This document shows positions 50,516 through 59,583 of a DNA stretch of 64,000 bases, piece by piece. Both the position numbers and the translations under genes were made by a program. Source of the stretch: Solibaculum_A intestinale (GTDB lineage Bacteria; Bacillota; Clostridia; Oscillospirales; Acutalibacteraceae); assembly GCF_040096205.1 (NCBI RefSeq), contig NZ_JBBMFD010000001.1:248001-312000 (forward strand). Reading direction: 5' to 3'. The notes below the pieces were generated by a model. The model saw nothing but the letters and a program-made list of their open reading frames with translations. It was not told where the DNA came from and made no database searches. Numbering within the stretch: position 1 is the first letter of the stretch; each line of letters starts with the position of its first letter.

Positions 50516-51565
50516 TTACATCCGTTCGATTTCCTTGACCAGTTCCTCCAAAAGCGCCTCCTCGGGCACCTTGCGGATGATTTCGCCCTTCTGAAAGAGC
50601 AGGCCGCACCCGTCTCCGCCGGCAATGCCGATATCCGCGTCCTTGGCTTCTCCCGGCCCGTTGACGGCGCAGCCCATAATGGCCACCTTGATATCCTTAT
50701 CGCAGCCGCGCAGCCGTTCCTCCGCGGCGCCGGCCAGCGCGATCAAATCGATCTTTGTCCGCCCGCAGGTGGGGCAGGACACAAACCGGATTCCGCCCTT
50801 GCGGATTCCAAGACCCTTGAGCAGATCCTTTGCGGCGTATACCTCCCGAACCGGGTCCGCCGTCAAAGACACCCGGATCGTGTCCCCAATCCCGTGAAGC
50901 AGCAGAGAACCGATTCCAGCGGAGGACTTGATGAGCCCCATGCGTTCGGTCCCCGCTTCCGTTACCCCTAGGTGAAGGGGATAAGCGCAGGCCTCGGCCG
51001 TCAGCTCATAGGCGTCCACCATGGTGGCCACGTCGGAAGACTTGATGGACAAGACGATATCGGTAAAGTCGTTCTTTTCCAGCAAGGAGACGTGGTAAAG
51101 GGCGCTGTCGCGCATGCCTTCGGCGGTCACTCCGCCGTACCGGGCCAAAATATCCTTTTCCAGCGACCCGGAATTAACCCCGATGCGGATGGGAACCGAC
51201 GCGTTCGCGCAGGCCTTCGCCACCGCCCTGACCCGGTCTTTCCCGCCGATGTTGCCGGGATTTAACCGGATTTTGTCCACCCCGGCCGCCACCGCTTCCA
51301 GGGCCAGCCGGTAGTCAAAATGAATGTCCGCTACGATCGGGGTGGAAACCGCTTCCTTCAACGCGGCAATCAGCCGGACCGCCTCTTTGTCCGGCACCGC
51401 CGCCCGGATGATCTCGCATCCGGCCGCCTCCAGCTCCTTCGCCTGACGCACGCTTCCTTCGATGTCATGGGCGGGCGTATTGAGCATGGACTGGATGGAT
51501 ACCGGCGCGTCGCCGCCAATCGCCAGGTTTCCTACCCGGACTTGTTTCGAATTCCTTCGTTTCAT
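50516..51565 (-). CDS. ispG: 4-hydroxy-3-methylbut-2-enyl diphosphate synthase
   Basis: A 349-residue [4Fe-4S] reductase of the non-mevalonate pathway. Cluster cysteines are in FVSCPTCGRTKID and IMGCAVNGPGEAKDADIG; the TIM-barrel part has VADIHFDYRLALEA and KIRLNPGNIG. The ATG at 51565 follows CGGAGG. The gene starts one base before the end of rseP and runs into polC, so these are translated from one message. Confidence 0.95.
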   Translation of the reverse strand: MKRRNSKQVRVGNLAIGGDAPVSIQSMLNTPAHDIEGSVRQAKELEAAGCEIIRAAVPDKEAVRLIAALKEAVSTPIVADIHFDYRLALEAVAAGVDKIRLNPGNIGGKDRVRAVAKACANASVPIRIGVNSGSLEKDILARYGGVTAEGMRDSALYHVSLLEKNDFTDIVLSIKSSDVATMVDAYELTAEACAYPLHLGVTEAGTERMGLIKSSAGIGSLLLHGIGDTIRVSLTADPVREVYAAKDLLKGLGIRKGGIRFVSCPTCGRTKIDLIALAGAAEERLRGCDKDIKVAIMGCAVNGPGEAKDADIGIAGGDGCGLLFQKGEIIRKVPEEALLEELVKEIERM

Positions 51566-51566
51566 G

Positions 51567-52616
51567 CTATCCTCCGGTTGCAATGCGCACAATGTCGTTG
51601 AAGGTGACCGCCACCATCAGCAAAATCAAAAGCAGGAAGCTGGCCGCGTTGACATAGCCCTCGTACTTGGGGTTTAACGGCTTGCGGCGGATCGCCTCGA
51701 TGATTAAGAACACCAGCCGTCCCCCGTCCAGAGCCGGGATCGGCAAAAGATTAAATACGCCTAAGTTTACCGTAATAAGCGCCACGACGAACAAAAACTG
51801 GTCCCAACCCATGAAGGCCGCCTGGCTGATGACGCCCGCCGTACCCACCGGGCCGGACAACTGCTCGAGCCCCACGTTGCCGGTAATCAAGTCGATAAGG
51901 CTGGCCCATACCAGCCGGGCCACCGACAGGGTCTGCAGCGCCCCGTGCTTTAAGACGGAAAAGAAATTCTTCTCTTCCGGATAGACCTTGAAGCTCTCCC
52001 CGATGTTTTGAATATAGAGCTTTCCATCCTCTCCCAGCGTAGTGGGAAATTCCACGCCGGTCAGGGTCATAGCCTGGCCGTTTCGGTTGACGCCGATGTC
52101 CACCACGCCGTCGTTATCCCGCAAAAGGTTAAAAGAAATGTCGTAATCTACATAAACGGGCGCGCCGTTAATGGAAGTGATTTCATCCCCCACCTCCAGC
52201 TTATTTTCCGACGCAAAGGTCACGTCCACCCGTGCGACGGTGGTGGAGGCCAAATACTGCCCGCCGAAACACCCGTTCATTATGCACAGGAGGATGACGC
52301 CCAGCAATATATTCATAAACGCGCCGGCAATGCAGATGAGGACCCGGCGCCAAACCGGCTTGCGGTTAAATGCCCGGTCGTCGTCACTTTCCTCGTTCTC
52401 CCCTTCCATGGCCACAAAGCCGCCGATGGGGAACGCACGCAGCGCATAGGTGGTTTCTCCGTGCTTTTTTTTGAGCAAAGTCGGTCCCATACCGATGGCA
52501 AATTCGTTGACCTTTACCTTCATGGCCTTGGCCACGAGAAAATGCCCCAGCTCATGAAAGAAAATCAGAAAACCGAATACCAAAATAGCGATGACAATGG
52601 TGAGTACAACGTTGAT
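51567..52616 (-). CDS. rseP: RseP-type site-2 protease, with a non-canonical start
   Basis: About 349 residues with four membrane helices. The zinc motif is FFHELGHFLVAKA, the PDZ domain covers about 115-215, and the second active-site motif is NLLPIPALDGGRLVF. The only credible ribosome site, GGAGGG at 52623-52628, lies right after the dxr stop. In frame and 6 bases beyond it is ATC at 52616, giving (M)NVVLTIVIAIL, which matches where family members begin. No ATG, GTG or TTG is available between the site and the first helix; the next ATG upstream (52751) is inside dxr. The start may be AUC, or an ATT at 52622. Confidence 0.85.
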   Translation of the reverse strand: MNVVLTIVIAILVFGFLIFFHELGHFLVAKAMKVKVNEFAIGMGPTLLKKKHGETTYALRAFPIGGFVAMEGENEESDDDRAFNRKPVWRRVLICIAGAFMNILLGVILLCIMNGCFGGQYLASTTVARVDVTFASENKLEVGDEITSINGAPVYVDYDISFNLLRDNDGVVDIGVNRNGQAMTLTGVEFPTTLGEDGKLYIQNIGESFKVYPEEKNFFSVLKHGALQTLSVARLVWASLIDLITGNVGLEQLSGPVGTAGVISQAAFMGWDQFLFVVALITVNLGVFNLLPIPALDGGRLVFLIIEAIRRKPLNPKYEGYVNAASFLLLILLMVAVTFNDIVRIATGG

Positions 52617-52635
52617 AGCAATCCCTCCGTTTGAG

Positions 52636-53781
52636 TCAGATAGATGAGCGTACCTGTGCGCGGGCAGCCTGGTCGGCGGCGAGAATTTCCTCGAGCGTCG
52701 GCTCCTTGACCCAAGACTGGGCTTCCATCGCCTTTTCCACCAGGTCCGCAATCTTTAAAAATCCGATTTTTCCTTCCAAGAAAAGCGCCACCGCCTGTTC
52801 GTTAGCACCGTTGGCCGCCGCCGGATACAATCCCCCCCGGCGGATGGCCTCCCGGCAAAGAGGCAGACAGCGAAAGGTATCTTCATCCGGCTTTGAAAAA
52901 GTCAAAGCCGGGTAGTAGTCAAAATTCAGTTCCTTTACCGGGCTTTTTACTCGGTCCGGATAGGTCAGCGCGTACTGAATGGGAATGCGCATATCCGGCA
53001 CCCCCATTTGGGCGATGACCGAATGGTCGTCGTATTCCACCATGGAATGGACCACGCTTTCCCGATGCACCACAATGTGCACCTGTTCAGGTTTGACTCC
53101 AAAGAGCCAAACCGCTTCAATTAGCTCGAGTCCTTTGTTCATCAGGGTGGCCGAGTCAATGGTGATCTTCGCGCCCATGTCCCAGTTGGGATGTTTGAGG
53201 GCCTGGGCAGGCGTGATGGATTCGAGTTCTTCCCTGGTCTTGCCGAAAAACGGACCGCCCGAGGCGGTTAGCAGAATGCGTTTGAGAGCGCCGTTTGGCG
53301 CCTTTCCCTGCAAACACTGGAAAATGGCCGAATGCTCGCTGTCCACCGGTAGAATATCCACCCCGGCCTGTTTCGCGGCGTCCATCACGATGCGCCCGCC
53401 CGCCACCAGCGTTTCCTTGTTCGCCAGCGCAAGTCTCCGGTTTCCCGCCTCAATGGCGGCCATGGTGGGCAAAAGCCCCGCGATGCCCACGACGGAATTG
53501 AGCACGGTATCCACATCCGCAAGCCTTGCCGCTTCACAGACTCCTTCCTGTCCCGCGCCGATGCGGCAGCCGGTGTCGGCTACCCGCACCTTTAAGTCCC
53601 GGGCCGCTTCCTCGTCTGAGAGGGCCGCGTACCGGGGCCGGTACCGGCGAATCTGCTCTTCCAGGCGTCTCACGCTGCGGTTTGCCGTCAACGCAGCTAC
53701 CTGCGCTCCCGTGCAGTCGGCCACGTCGAGGGCCTGGGTGCCGATGGAGCCGGTCGAACCTAATATGGAAATCCGTCGCAT
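52636..53781 (-). CDS. dxr: 1-deoxy-D-xylulose 5-phosphate reductoisomerase
   Basis: A 381-residue NADPH enzyme (IspC) making methylerythritol phosphate. NADPH binding is in SILGSTGSIGTQALDVA; metal and substrate residues are in PVDSEHSAIFQCLQG and TASGGPFFG. GGAGG lies before the ATG. The rseP ribosome site lies just past its stop. Confidence 0.95.
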   Translation of the reverse strand: MRRISILGSTGSIGTQALDVADCTGAQVAALTANRSVRRLEEQIRRYRPRYAALSDEEAARDLKVRVADTGCRIGAGQEGVCEAARLADVDTVLNSVVGIAGLLPTMAAIEAGNRRLALANKETLVAGGRIVMDAAKQAGVDILPVDSEHSAIFQCLQGKAPNGALKRILLTASGGPFFGKTREELESITPAQALKHPNWDMGAKITIDSATLMNKGLELIEAVWLFGVKPEQVHIVVHRESVVHSMVEYDDHSVIAQMGVPDMRIPIQYALTYPDRVKSPVKELNFDYYPALTFSKPDEDTFRCLPLCREAIRRGGLYPAAANGANEQAVALFLEGKIGFLKIADLVEKAMEAQSWVKEPTLEEILAADQAARAQVRSSI

Positions 53782-53814
53782 AGCTTCCTCCGATAGTTTA
53801 GCATTTCCGGAAAG

Positions 53815-54624
53815 TCAGGAGATAAACGGGATAAAATACACCGCACAATAAATCAGCGGCGTGACGAACACAAAGCTGTCAAACCGGTCGAGCATGCCGC
53901 CGTGTCCCGGCAGGATGTTGCCGTAGTCTTTCACGTGACAGTTGCGCTTGACCAAGGATGCAGCCAGGTCGCCCACCATGCCCACCAAAGAGCAGGGAAT
54001 GGACAATAGCACCAGCATCCAGATGGAGACGGTAGCCGTGTCGCCTAAAAAGAAATGCTGATAAATCCAGGCGGCCAGCGCAAAACACACAATGCAGCTG
54101 ACAAAGCCGCCGATGGCTCCCTCCACCGTCTTTTTCGGGCTGATGCGTTCGATGAGCTTGTGCTTTCCCCAGAAGCTGCCGATGAAATAGGCGCCGATGT
54201 CGGTGACCCAGGAGCCGATCATGGCCAAAAACAGATAAAAAAGCCCATGCTCGTTAAAATCCCGCAGATATACGGTCGCCGCCATGCCGAAGGGCACGAA
54301 CACAAGCATAGGAAATACCGTGCCTACCTTCTCGAAATTCAGACTGTTTTTGGTAAAAATCAACACCACAAAAATGAGGGCCATAAAGAAAAAGCTCAAG
54401 AAGGAGAAGTAGGTAAAGCTGACAAAGGGAACGCCGGCGGCAAAAAGAATGCATACCGCCAGAAACGCCGGGTTTTTATGAAGCCCCGCCGCCTGCAGCA
54501 CCTCGAACACCGAGACGGCTGAAATAATGGCGATGACCAAATTGAAAATCAGCGTATTGTAAAAAAACAACACCGGCAAAAGTAGAACCGCGCACAGCGC
54601 TCCTGTAATGATACGTTGTTTCAT
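53815..54624 (-). CDS. cdsA: Phosphatidate cytidylyltransferase
   Basis: A 269-residue membrane enzyme forming CDP-diacylglycerol for phospholipid synthesis. About eight hydrophobic helices; the C-terminal signature runs SLVKRNCHVKDYGNILPGHGG, then MLDRFDS. GGAGAG precedes the ATG. Gap to dxr is 33 bases. Confidence 0.95.
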   Translation of the reverse strand: MKQRIITGALCAVLLLPVLFFYNTLIFNLVIAIISAVSVFEVLQAAGLHKNPAFLAVCILFAAGVPFVSFTYFSFLSFFFMALIFVVLIFTKNSLNFEKVGTVFPMLVFVPFGMAATVYLRDFNEHGLFYLFLAMIGSWVTDIGAYFIGSFWGKHKLIERISPKKTVEGAIGGFVSCIVCFALAAWIYQHFFLGDTATVSIWMLVLLSIPCSLVGMVGDLAASLVKRNCHVKDYGNILPGHGGMLDRFDSFVFVTPLIYCAVYFIPFIS

Positions 54625-54654
54625 ATGACTCTCTCCAACCCAAGGTTGCCCCGT

Positions 54655-55407
54655 TTATTTTGCAGTCTCTTCTTCCACCACACCGCCGAACCGGCGGTTC
54701 CGCCCGGCGAATGCCGCGATCGCCTGGTCGATGTGCTCCGGCTTAAAGTCCGGCCATAATATGTTATCGAACAAAAACTCGGAATATGCCGACTGCCAAA
54801 GCAAAAAGTTCGAAATGCGCTGCTCGCCGCTGGGACGGATGATCAAATCCGGGTCCGGCTGGCCGGCAGTGTACAACTGGCGCTCCAAATCCGCTTCAGT
54901 GAGAGCCTGCGGGTCCAGGGTTCCGTCGGCGCACTTCCTGGCAAGCTCCTTGGCGGCATGAAGGATTTCCATCCGGCCGCCGTAGTTGATGGCGATGTTG
55001 AGCACCATGCCGGGCTTATTTTTGGTCGCTTCCTCCGCTCGGGCCATGAGCTGCTGCAAATCCTGCGAGAGCACCGACCGGTCCCCGATGAAGCGGGTCA
55101 CGATGGTTTCATCCGCGAAATCCCGCAGCGCTTCCTCCAGATAATCGTGAAACAGCTTCATCAGCGCGTCGATCTCGTCCTGGGGCCGCTTCCAGTTCTC
55201 CGTGGAAAAGGCGTATACCGTCAGATAGCCGATGCCGATCTGATTGCAGTACCGGGCAATCTTCCGGAAGGTCTGCCCGCCCGCCTTATGTCCGGCCTTC
55301 CTTGGCAGAAACCGCTTCTTTGCCCACCGGCCGTTGCCGTCCATAATGATGGCGATGTGCCTGGGAAGCGGCGTATTCTGCGGCAATCCGCTTTTCTTTT
55401 CAAACAT
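54655..55407 (-). CDS. uppS: Isoprenyl transferase (undecaprenyl diphosphate synthase)
   Basis: A 250-residue cis-prenyltransferase that builds the lipid carrier for the cell wall. HIAIIMDGNGRWAKKR carries the catalytic Asp; TVYAFSTENWKRP and IRPSGEQRISNFLLWQ are also diagnostic. I use the ATG at 55407, after CGGAGG. The gap to frr is 100 bases, longer than others in the cluster. Confidence 0.95.
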   Translation of the reverse strand: MFEKKSGLPQNTPLPRHIAIIMDGNGRWAKKRFLPRKAGHKAGGQTFRKIARYCNQIGIGYLTVYAFSTENWKRPQDEIDALMKLFHDYLEEALRDFADETIVTRFIGDRSVLSQDLQQLMARAEEATKNKPGMVLNIAINYGGRMEILHAAKELARKCADGTLDPQALTEADLERQLYTAGQPDPDLIIRPSGEQRISNFLLWQSAYSEFLFDNILWPDFKPEHIDQAIAAFAGRNRRFGGVVEEETAK

Positions 55408-55507
55408 GTTTCGACCTCCGTATCCATCGGGTTCGCCGGTATGCGGTATACGATGTGCAAATGCCCCGGAGTTCCGGGGCACCGCGCGCATTTTGTTCTA
55501 TCTGAGG

Positions 55508-56062
55508 TTAGATTTCCATGATCTCCTTGTCCTTATCCTGGGCAATCTGATCAATTTCCTTGCAGAATTTGTCCGTCAGATCCTGAATTTTCTTTTCCCC
55601 CTGCTTAAGGTCGTCCTCGGTAATTTCCGAAGACTTCTTAAGAGCCTTCAGCTTTTCAATGGCGTCCCGGCGTACCGAACGGATGGCGATCTTCGCGTCT
55701 TCGCCCATCTTGCTGATCTCCCTGACGATTTCCTTGCGGCGCTCCTCGGTCAGCGGCGGGAAAATAAGCCGGATGATCTTGCCGTCAGACTGGGGATTGA
55801 TGCCGATGTCAGAAGCCTGGATGGCCTTTTCAATGGAACGAACCGTCGAAACATCCCAGGGCTGGATGGTCAGGGTACGCGCTTCGGTCACCGATACCGC
55901 CGCCATCTGATTGATGGGAGTGGGGGTGCCGTAATAGTCCACCCGCACCTTATCCAGCACAGCAGGATTGGCGCGGCCAGCGCGGATTTCCGCATATTCC
56001 TCTTTAAGCACATGGATGGTTTTTTTCATGTGTACTTCTGTTTTCTCGAATACTTCTTTCAC
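55508..56062 (-). CDS. frr: Ribosome recycling factor
   Basis: A 184-residue RRF that splits post-termination ribosomes with EF-G. The three-helix bundle includes IRAGRANPAVLDKVRVDYYG and EERRKEIVREISKMGEDAKIAIR. The start is a GTG at 56062, 8 bases after GGAGG, and lies 3 bases from the pyrH stop. Confidence 0.95.
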   Translation of the reverse strand: MKEVFEKTEVHMKKTIHVLKEEYAEIRAGRANPAVLDKVRVDYYGTPTPINQMAAVSVTEARTLTIQPWDVSTVRSIEKAIQASDIGINPQSDGKIIRLIFPPLTEERRKEIVREISKMGEDAKIAIRSVRRDAIEKLKALKKSSEITEDDLKQGEKKIQDLTDKFCKEIDQIAQDKDKEIMEI

Positions 56063-56065
56063 AGC

Positions 56066-56776
56066 TTAGTCCTCCTTCACGATGGTACCGATATTCTCGC
56101 CCAGAAGAGCGGATACAATGTTGTCGGGGTTGTCCAGGTTAAAGACCAGGATCGGAATCTTGTTGTCCTTACAAAGGGAAGCGGCGGTGGAATCCATCAC
56201 CTGCAGCTCTTTGCTGAGTACCTCCAAGAAAGTCAGGGAATCTAGCTTGTTGGCGTCGGGGTTCTTGTTGGGGTCTGCGTCGTACACGCCGTCCACATTG
56301 GTAGCTTTCATGATGATATCCGCGTCGATTTCCGCCGCGCGCAGAGCCGCCGCCGTATCCGTGGAAAAGAAGGGATTTCCCGTACCGCAGCCGAAAATGA
56401 CCACCCGGCCCTTTTCCAGATGCCGCACCGCCCGGTTACGGATATAGGGCTCAGCCACCTGCTGCATGGAAATGGCAGTCTGCACCCGTACCGGCACGCC
56501 GAGCTGTTCGAGGGCGTCGGCCAGCGCCAAGGCGTTGATGGCCGTGGCGAGCATTCCCATATGGTCGGCCCGGGTGCGGTCCATCTTGCCGCTGGACCGG
56601 CCCCTCCAGAAGTTGCCGCCGCCCACGACGATTCCGATTTCCACCCCCATATCCGCACATTTCTTGATGGAACGGCAGATATTGAGCACTACGTCATAAT
56701 CCAGGCCGAACTTTTGCTGGCCCGCCAGCGCCTCGCCGCTGAGTTTCAAAAGCATCCGCTTATAAATTGGCTGCAT
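56066..56776 (-). CDS. pyrH: Uridylate kinase
   Basis: A 236-residue UMP kinase of the amino-acid-kinase fold. LLKLSGEALAG starts the phosphate loop; VVGGGNFWRGR and VFGCGTGNPFFSTDTAA follow. I use the ATG at 56776, 9 bases after AGGA. It is first in the pyrH-frr-uppS-cdsA-dxr-rseP-ispG-polC cluster; rpsB and tsf, often upstream elsewhere, are not here. Confidence 0.95.
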   Translation of the reverse strand: MQPIYKRMLLKLSGEALAGQQKFGLDYDVVLNICRSIKKCADMGVEIGIVVGGGNFWRGRSSGKMDRTRADHMGMLATAINALALADALEQLGVPVRVQTAISMQQVAEPYIRNRAVRHLEKGRVVIFGCGTGNPFFSTDTAAALRAAEIDADIIMKATNVDGVYDADPNKNPDANKLDSLTFLEVLSKELQVMDSTAASLCKDNKIPILVFNLDNPDNIVSALLGENIGTIVKED

Positions 56777-56817
56777 GGAAAACATCCTTTACTTTGTTCT
56801 TTTGTTTTGTTTATTTT

Positions 56818-56846
56818 ACTATATTTAACCTTCGGTGTAAAGTCAA
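56818..56846 (-). promoter_or_regulatory. Promoter of the pyrH cluster
   Basis: On the minus strand, TTGACT (56841-56846), a 17-base spacer and TATAGT (56818-56823), about 42 bases before pyrH. Confidence 0.8.
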
Positions 56847-56892
56847 AACCGCGTTTTCTCTGCCGGGAAAATCGCAGGCCGCCCATCCATGT

Positions 56893-56917
56893 AAAACAAA
56901 AGGGGCATTTTATGCCC
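56893..56917 (-). terminator. Terminator of the DUF624 gene
   Basis: GGGCAT pairs with ATGCCC around three bases; on the minus strand CTTTTGTTTT follows. The stem is short, so read-through is possible. Confidence 0.55.
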
Positions 56918-56948
56918 AAAGCACAAAACACCCCTAAAATGATTCGAA

Positions 56949-57905
56949 TTAAGACTTGGACGGATCCGGTTTGCCAATAGGCTCGGATGGGGCCGTCTGC
57001 ACTTCTTCATCCGTCTCTTCCTCGTCCTCCTCTTCCTCTTCTTCCTGTTCAAGATACCCCCAGGTACGCATGGTATCCGAGATTTGGTCCGGATGCTCGC
57101 GGTAATAGGGATCAATGACGTTCTTCTGGAAAAACGGATAGGCAACGAAGTTGATGAAGAAGCTGCCGAAGGCAAAGGTGAAGATCAGCGAAATCGGAAA
57201 CGCAAAGAACAAAAGCGGCTGATAGTCCACTGCCAGCAGCGCCAGAACGATCACACACGGCACCACAATAATGGAAATCAGGAGATTGCGCGGCACGCCG
57301 GCCAGTGCCAAGCGGAACGCGTTTTGGTAGGTTTTCTTGATCGTCAGCTTACAGGATACGATGGACAGGTAAATATAATACTGCATGAAAGTGAAAATCA
57401 ACAGCGCGATGATGGAGACCACAATAGCAAGATAGAAAATCGCCTGGAAATTGGTATTGTCCTTATTCAGAACATAAAAATACGCCGCGAAGCCGAGAAT
57501 TCCATAGACCAGGCCGTTGATCACCGAAGCGGCCAGTCCCTGCTTCCAGTTGGCCTTAGTGGCGCCGATGAAATCATGCCAGACGAAAGCATGCTCTTGC
57601 CGGGCAAAGTTGCGGGTAACATAGGTAAGGCCGCAGGTAATGGGGCCAGAAATCAGCAGGGTCAGCGCAAGAGAACCAAGGAAAAAAAGCGGCTGCGGCT
57701 GCGGAAAAGCATAGAGGGTAAGCAGCAGACCGACGATTGGAATGGGCATCCAGAACAGACAGTATATTAAGTTGAGCAAAACAAGCTTCCAGAACTTACG
57801 GAACAAAACCTCAAAGAATACGAAAAACGGTTGTTTCTGGGGTCCCCCCTTCTCCACTCCTTTTCCAGGCTTGTTGTAGTCGAGCAAACCAAAAAATCCT
57901 GCCAA
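56949..57905 (-). CDS. DUF624 (YesL-like) membrane protein
   Basis: A 318-residue membrane protein with about six helices and the DUF624 features: FRKFWKLVLLNLIYCLFWMPI near the start and a central GPITCGLTYVTRNFARQEHAFVWHDF. The C-terminus is an unusual acidic run (EQEEEEEEDEEETDEE). DUF624 proteins often accompany sugar transporters, but no such genes are near. TTG start at 57905 with AGGAG about 10 bases upstream. The function is unknown. Confidence 0.82.
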   Translation of the reverse strand: MAGFFGLLDYNKPGKGVEKGGPQKQPFFVFFEVLFRKFWKLVLLNLIYCLFWMPIPIVGLLLTLYAFPQPQPLFFLGSLALTLLISGPITCGLTYVTRNFARQEHAFVWHDFIGATKANWKQGLAASVINGLVYGILGFAAYFYVLNKDNTNFQAIFYLAIVVSIIALLIFTFMQYYIYLSIVSCKLTIKKTYQNAFRLALAGVPRNLLISIIVVPCVIVLALLAVDYQPLLFFAFPISLIFTFAFGSFFINFVAYPFFQKNVIDPYYREHPDQISDTMRTWGYLEQEEEEEEDEEETDEEVQTAPSEPIGKPDPSKS

Positions 57906-57963
57906 TGCGTTACAACTCCTTTGTCATTCAAACGTCCGGGTTCGGTATATCCCCTGTCCCTTG

Positions 57964-58854
57964 CTATGCGTGCTTTGCACGGGGATGGCAGTTTTTGTAC
58001 ACTTCTTTAAACCGCTCCTGCAAAACCTGCGCGTAGATCTGGGTGGAGGAAATATCCGCGTGTCCCAGCATTTCCTGTATATCCTTCAGCTGCGCCCCGT
58101 TTTCCAGCAGATGTGCGGCAAACGAATGGCGAAGCGTGTGCGGCGTGATGTCCTTTTCGATATGGGCCTGCGCGGTATACCCCTTGACAATCTTCCAGAA
58201 ACCCTGGCGGGTCATACGCTGGCCGTTCAAATTGGTAAAAAGCGCCCGTCCGCATTCGTTCGAAGCGATCACCCCGCGAAACCGGCACAAATAGTCGGAC
58301 ACCGCCGTAATCGCCGTGGGGTAGATGGGGATAATCCGGTCGCTTTTTTCGTTGTGGCAGTGCAGCACCCCCACCTGGAGGTTTACGTCCTCCACGTTGA
58401 GGCTGATGAGCTCGGATACCCGGATTCCGGTGGCATACAAAAGCTCCAGCATCGCCTTGTCCCGGCAGCCCTTCGCGTCGGAGGGGTCCGGCTGGGACAA
58501 AAACAGCTCGATTTCCTTGCCGGTTAGAATCTGCGGAAGCTTTTTTTCCACCTTTTTGAGCTTAATGTCCCGGGCGGGATTGGTATGGGAGTAGCCTGCC
58601 GCCGCCAGAAACTGATAAAAGCAGCGCAGGGACGCCACACACCGGGTCACCGTAGCAGCGCTCTTTCCCGACAGTTCAAGAAAACTGACAAACCGCTTCA
58701 TCACCGGCTCCTCCACGTCGCAGGGCGAAGAAAGCCCCTGCTTTTGCAGAAAGGCCAGATATCGCTGCACATCCCGTTTGTAGGACGACAGGGTATTGGC
58801 GGAAACCGATTTGTTGTCTGTCAAGTATCTCTCAAACAGTGCGAGATAGTCCAT
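57964..58854 (-). CDS. xerD: Tyrosine recombinase XerD
   Basis: A 296-residue recombinase. The catalytic set is complete: Arg in ATGIRVSELISL, Lys in the beta-hairpin, HTLRHSFAAHLL, LGHADISSTQIYAQV with the Tyr nucleophile. Its place right after spoIIM matches the spoIIM-xerD (ripX) order of Bacillus, supporting XerD and chromosome dimer resolution at dif. GAGGGG lies upstream of the ATG. Confidence 0.92.
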   Translation of the reverse strand: MDYLALFERYLTDNKSVSANTLSSYKRDVQRYLAFLQKQGLSSPCDVEEPVMKRFVSFLELSGKSAATVTRCVASLRCFYQFLAAAGYSHTNPARDIKLKKVEKKLPQILTGKEIELFLSQPDPSDAKGCRDKAMLELLYATGIRVSELISLNVEDVNLQVGVLHCHNEKSDRIIPIYPTAITAVSDYLCRFRGVIASNECGRALFTNLNGQRMTRQGFWKIVKGYTAQAHIEKDITPHTLRHSFAAHLLENGAQLKDIQEMLGHADISSTQIYAQVLQERFKEVYKNCHPRAKHA

Positions 58855-58881
58855 CTTCTTGTCCCCTCATCTTGCCGGAAT

Positions 58882-59517
58882 TTAAGTCACAAAAAACTGG
58901 GAAAAAGCCGCCGAACACACCGTGTCCACAAATGCCGCAAGGAACAACAGGATCAGCAGCGCCAGAAAGCGAACCAGATAAATTTTCAGCTGAGGCCACA
59001 GCCCCTCCTGCCCGTCCGCCTTTGGTAAAAACCGGCGGCACAGCAGCATAGAAAAACGGAACGCTTCCTTACAGGATAGAATAATCAGAATGGAAGATAC
59101 AATGGCGGGCGGGATAATCAGCAGCACCGAAAAGGCGATGCCCTTGAGGCCGTTTACCCCGTACAGATACCCAAGCGCCGTGCCGAGCCCCAGCCCGCGA
59201 AACACCAGCACGCAGGGAATCAGCGGTATCCCTACTGCACTCACTCCCAGGAAAAACGGCACCAGCACAAAGGGAAGCACCGACATCAGCGAATTGAGAA
59301 ATGTGGTCAGCACCGGCTGTGCCGTCCGGTTGAGGGTAAAGCCCCCCAGCAGGCTTACCAGCGTCTGGGCGTTTTCCTCCGAGATGTTTTTGGAAATGAG
59401 CACCCCGAAAAAGAGGCCGCACACCAAAAGCGAGGTGAAAAAAAGCAGCATCCGATTCTGAGACAGGGCTTCCCACGCCCGTTTGGGAAAGGTATGTATA
59501 TTGGTTGTCCAGTTCAT
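58882..59517 (-). CDS. spoIIM: Stage II sporulation protein M
   Basis: A 211-residue membrane protein with five helices and the SpoIIM-type VFRGLGLGTALGYLYGVNGLKGI. In Bacillus SpoIIM belongs to the DMP complex that thins septal peptidoglycan during engulfment. It lies next to xerD. It is strong evidence that the host forms endospores. Confidence 0.92.
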   Translation of the reverse strand: MNWTTNIHTFPKRAWEALSQNRMLLFFTSLLVCGLFFGVLISKNISEENAQTLVSLLGGFTLNRTAQPVLTTFLNSLMSVLPFVLVPFFLGVSAVGIPLIPCVLVFRGLGLGTALGYLYGVNGLKGIAFSVLLIIPPAIVSSILIILSCKEAFRFSMLLCRRFLPKADGQEGLWPQLKIYLVRFLALLILLFLAAFVDTVCSAAFSQFFVT

Positions 59518-59583
59518 ATGCAGTCCTCCAGCCGAAAATTCTCCGTCTGAAGGATAGGTATGCTTTTATAAGCGGCAATATTC

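Noticed and set aside
50496..50609. N-terminal extension of PolC to 50609
   Set aside because: It overlaps the end of ispG on the same strand in another frame; the TTG at 50495 has a well-placed ribosome site.
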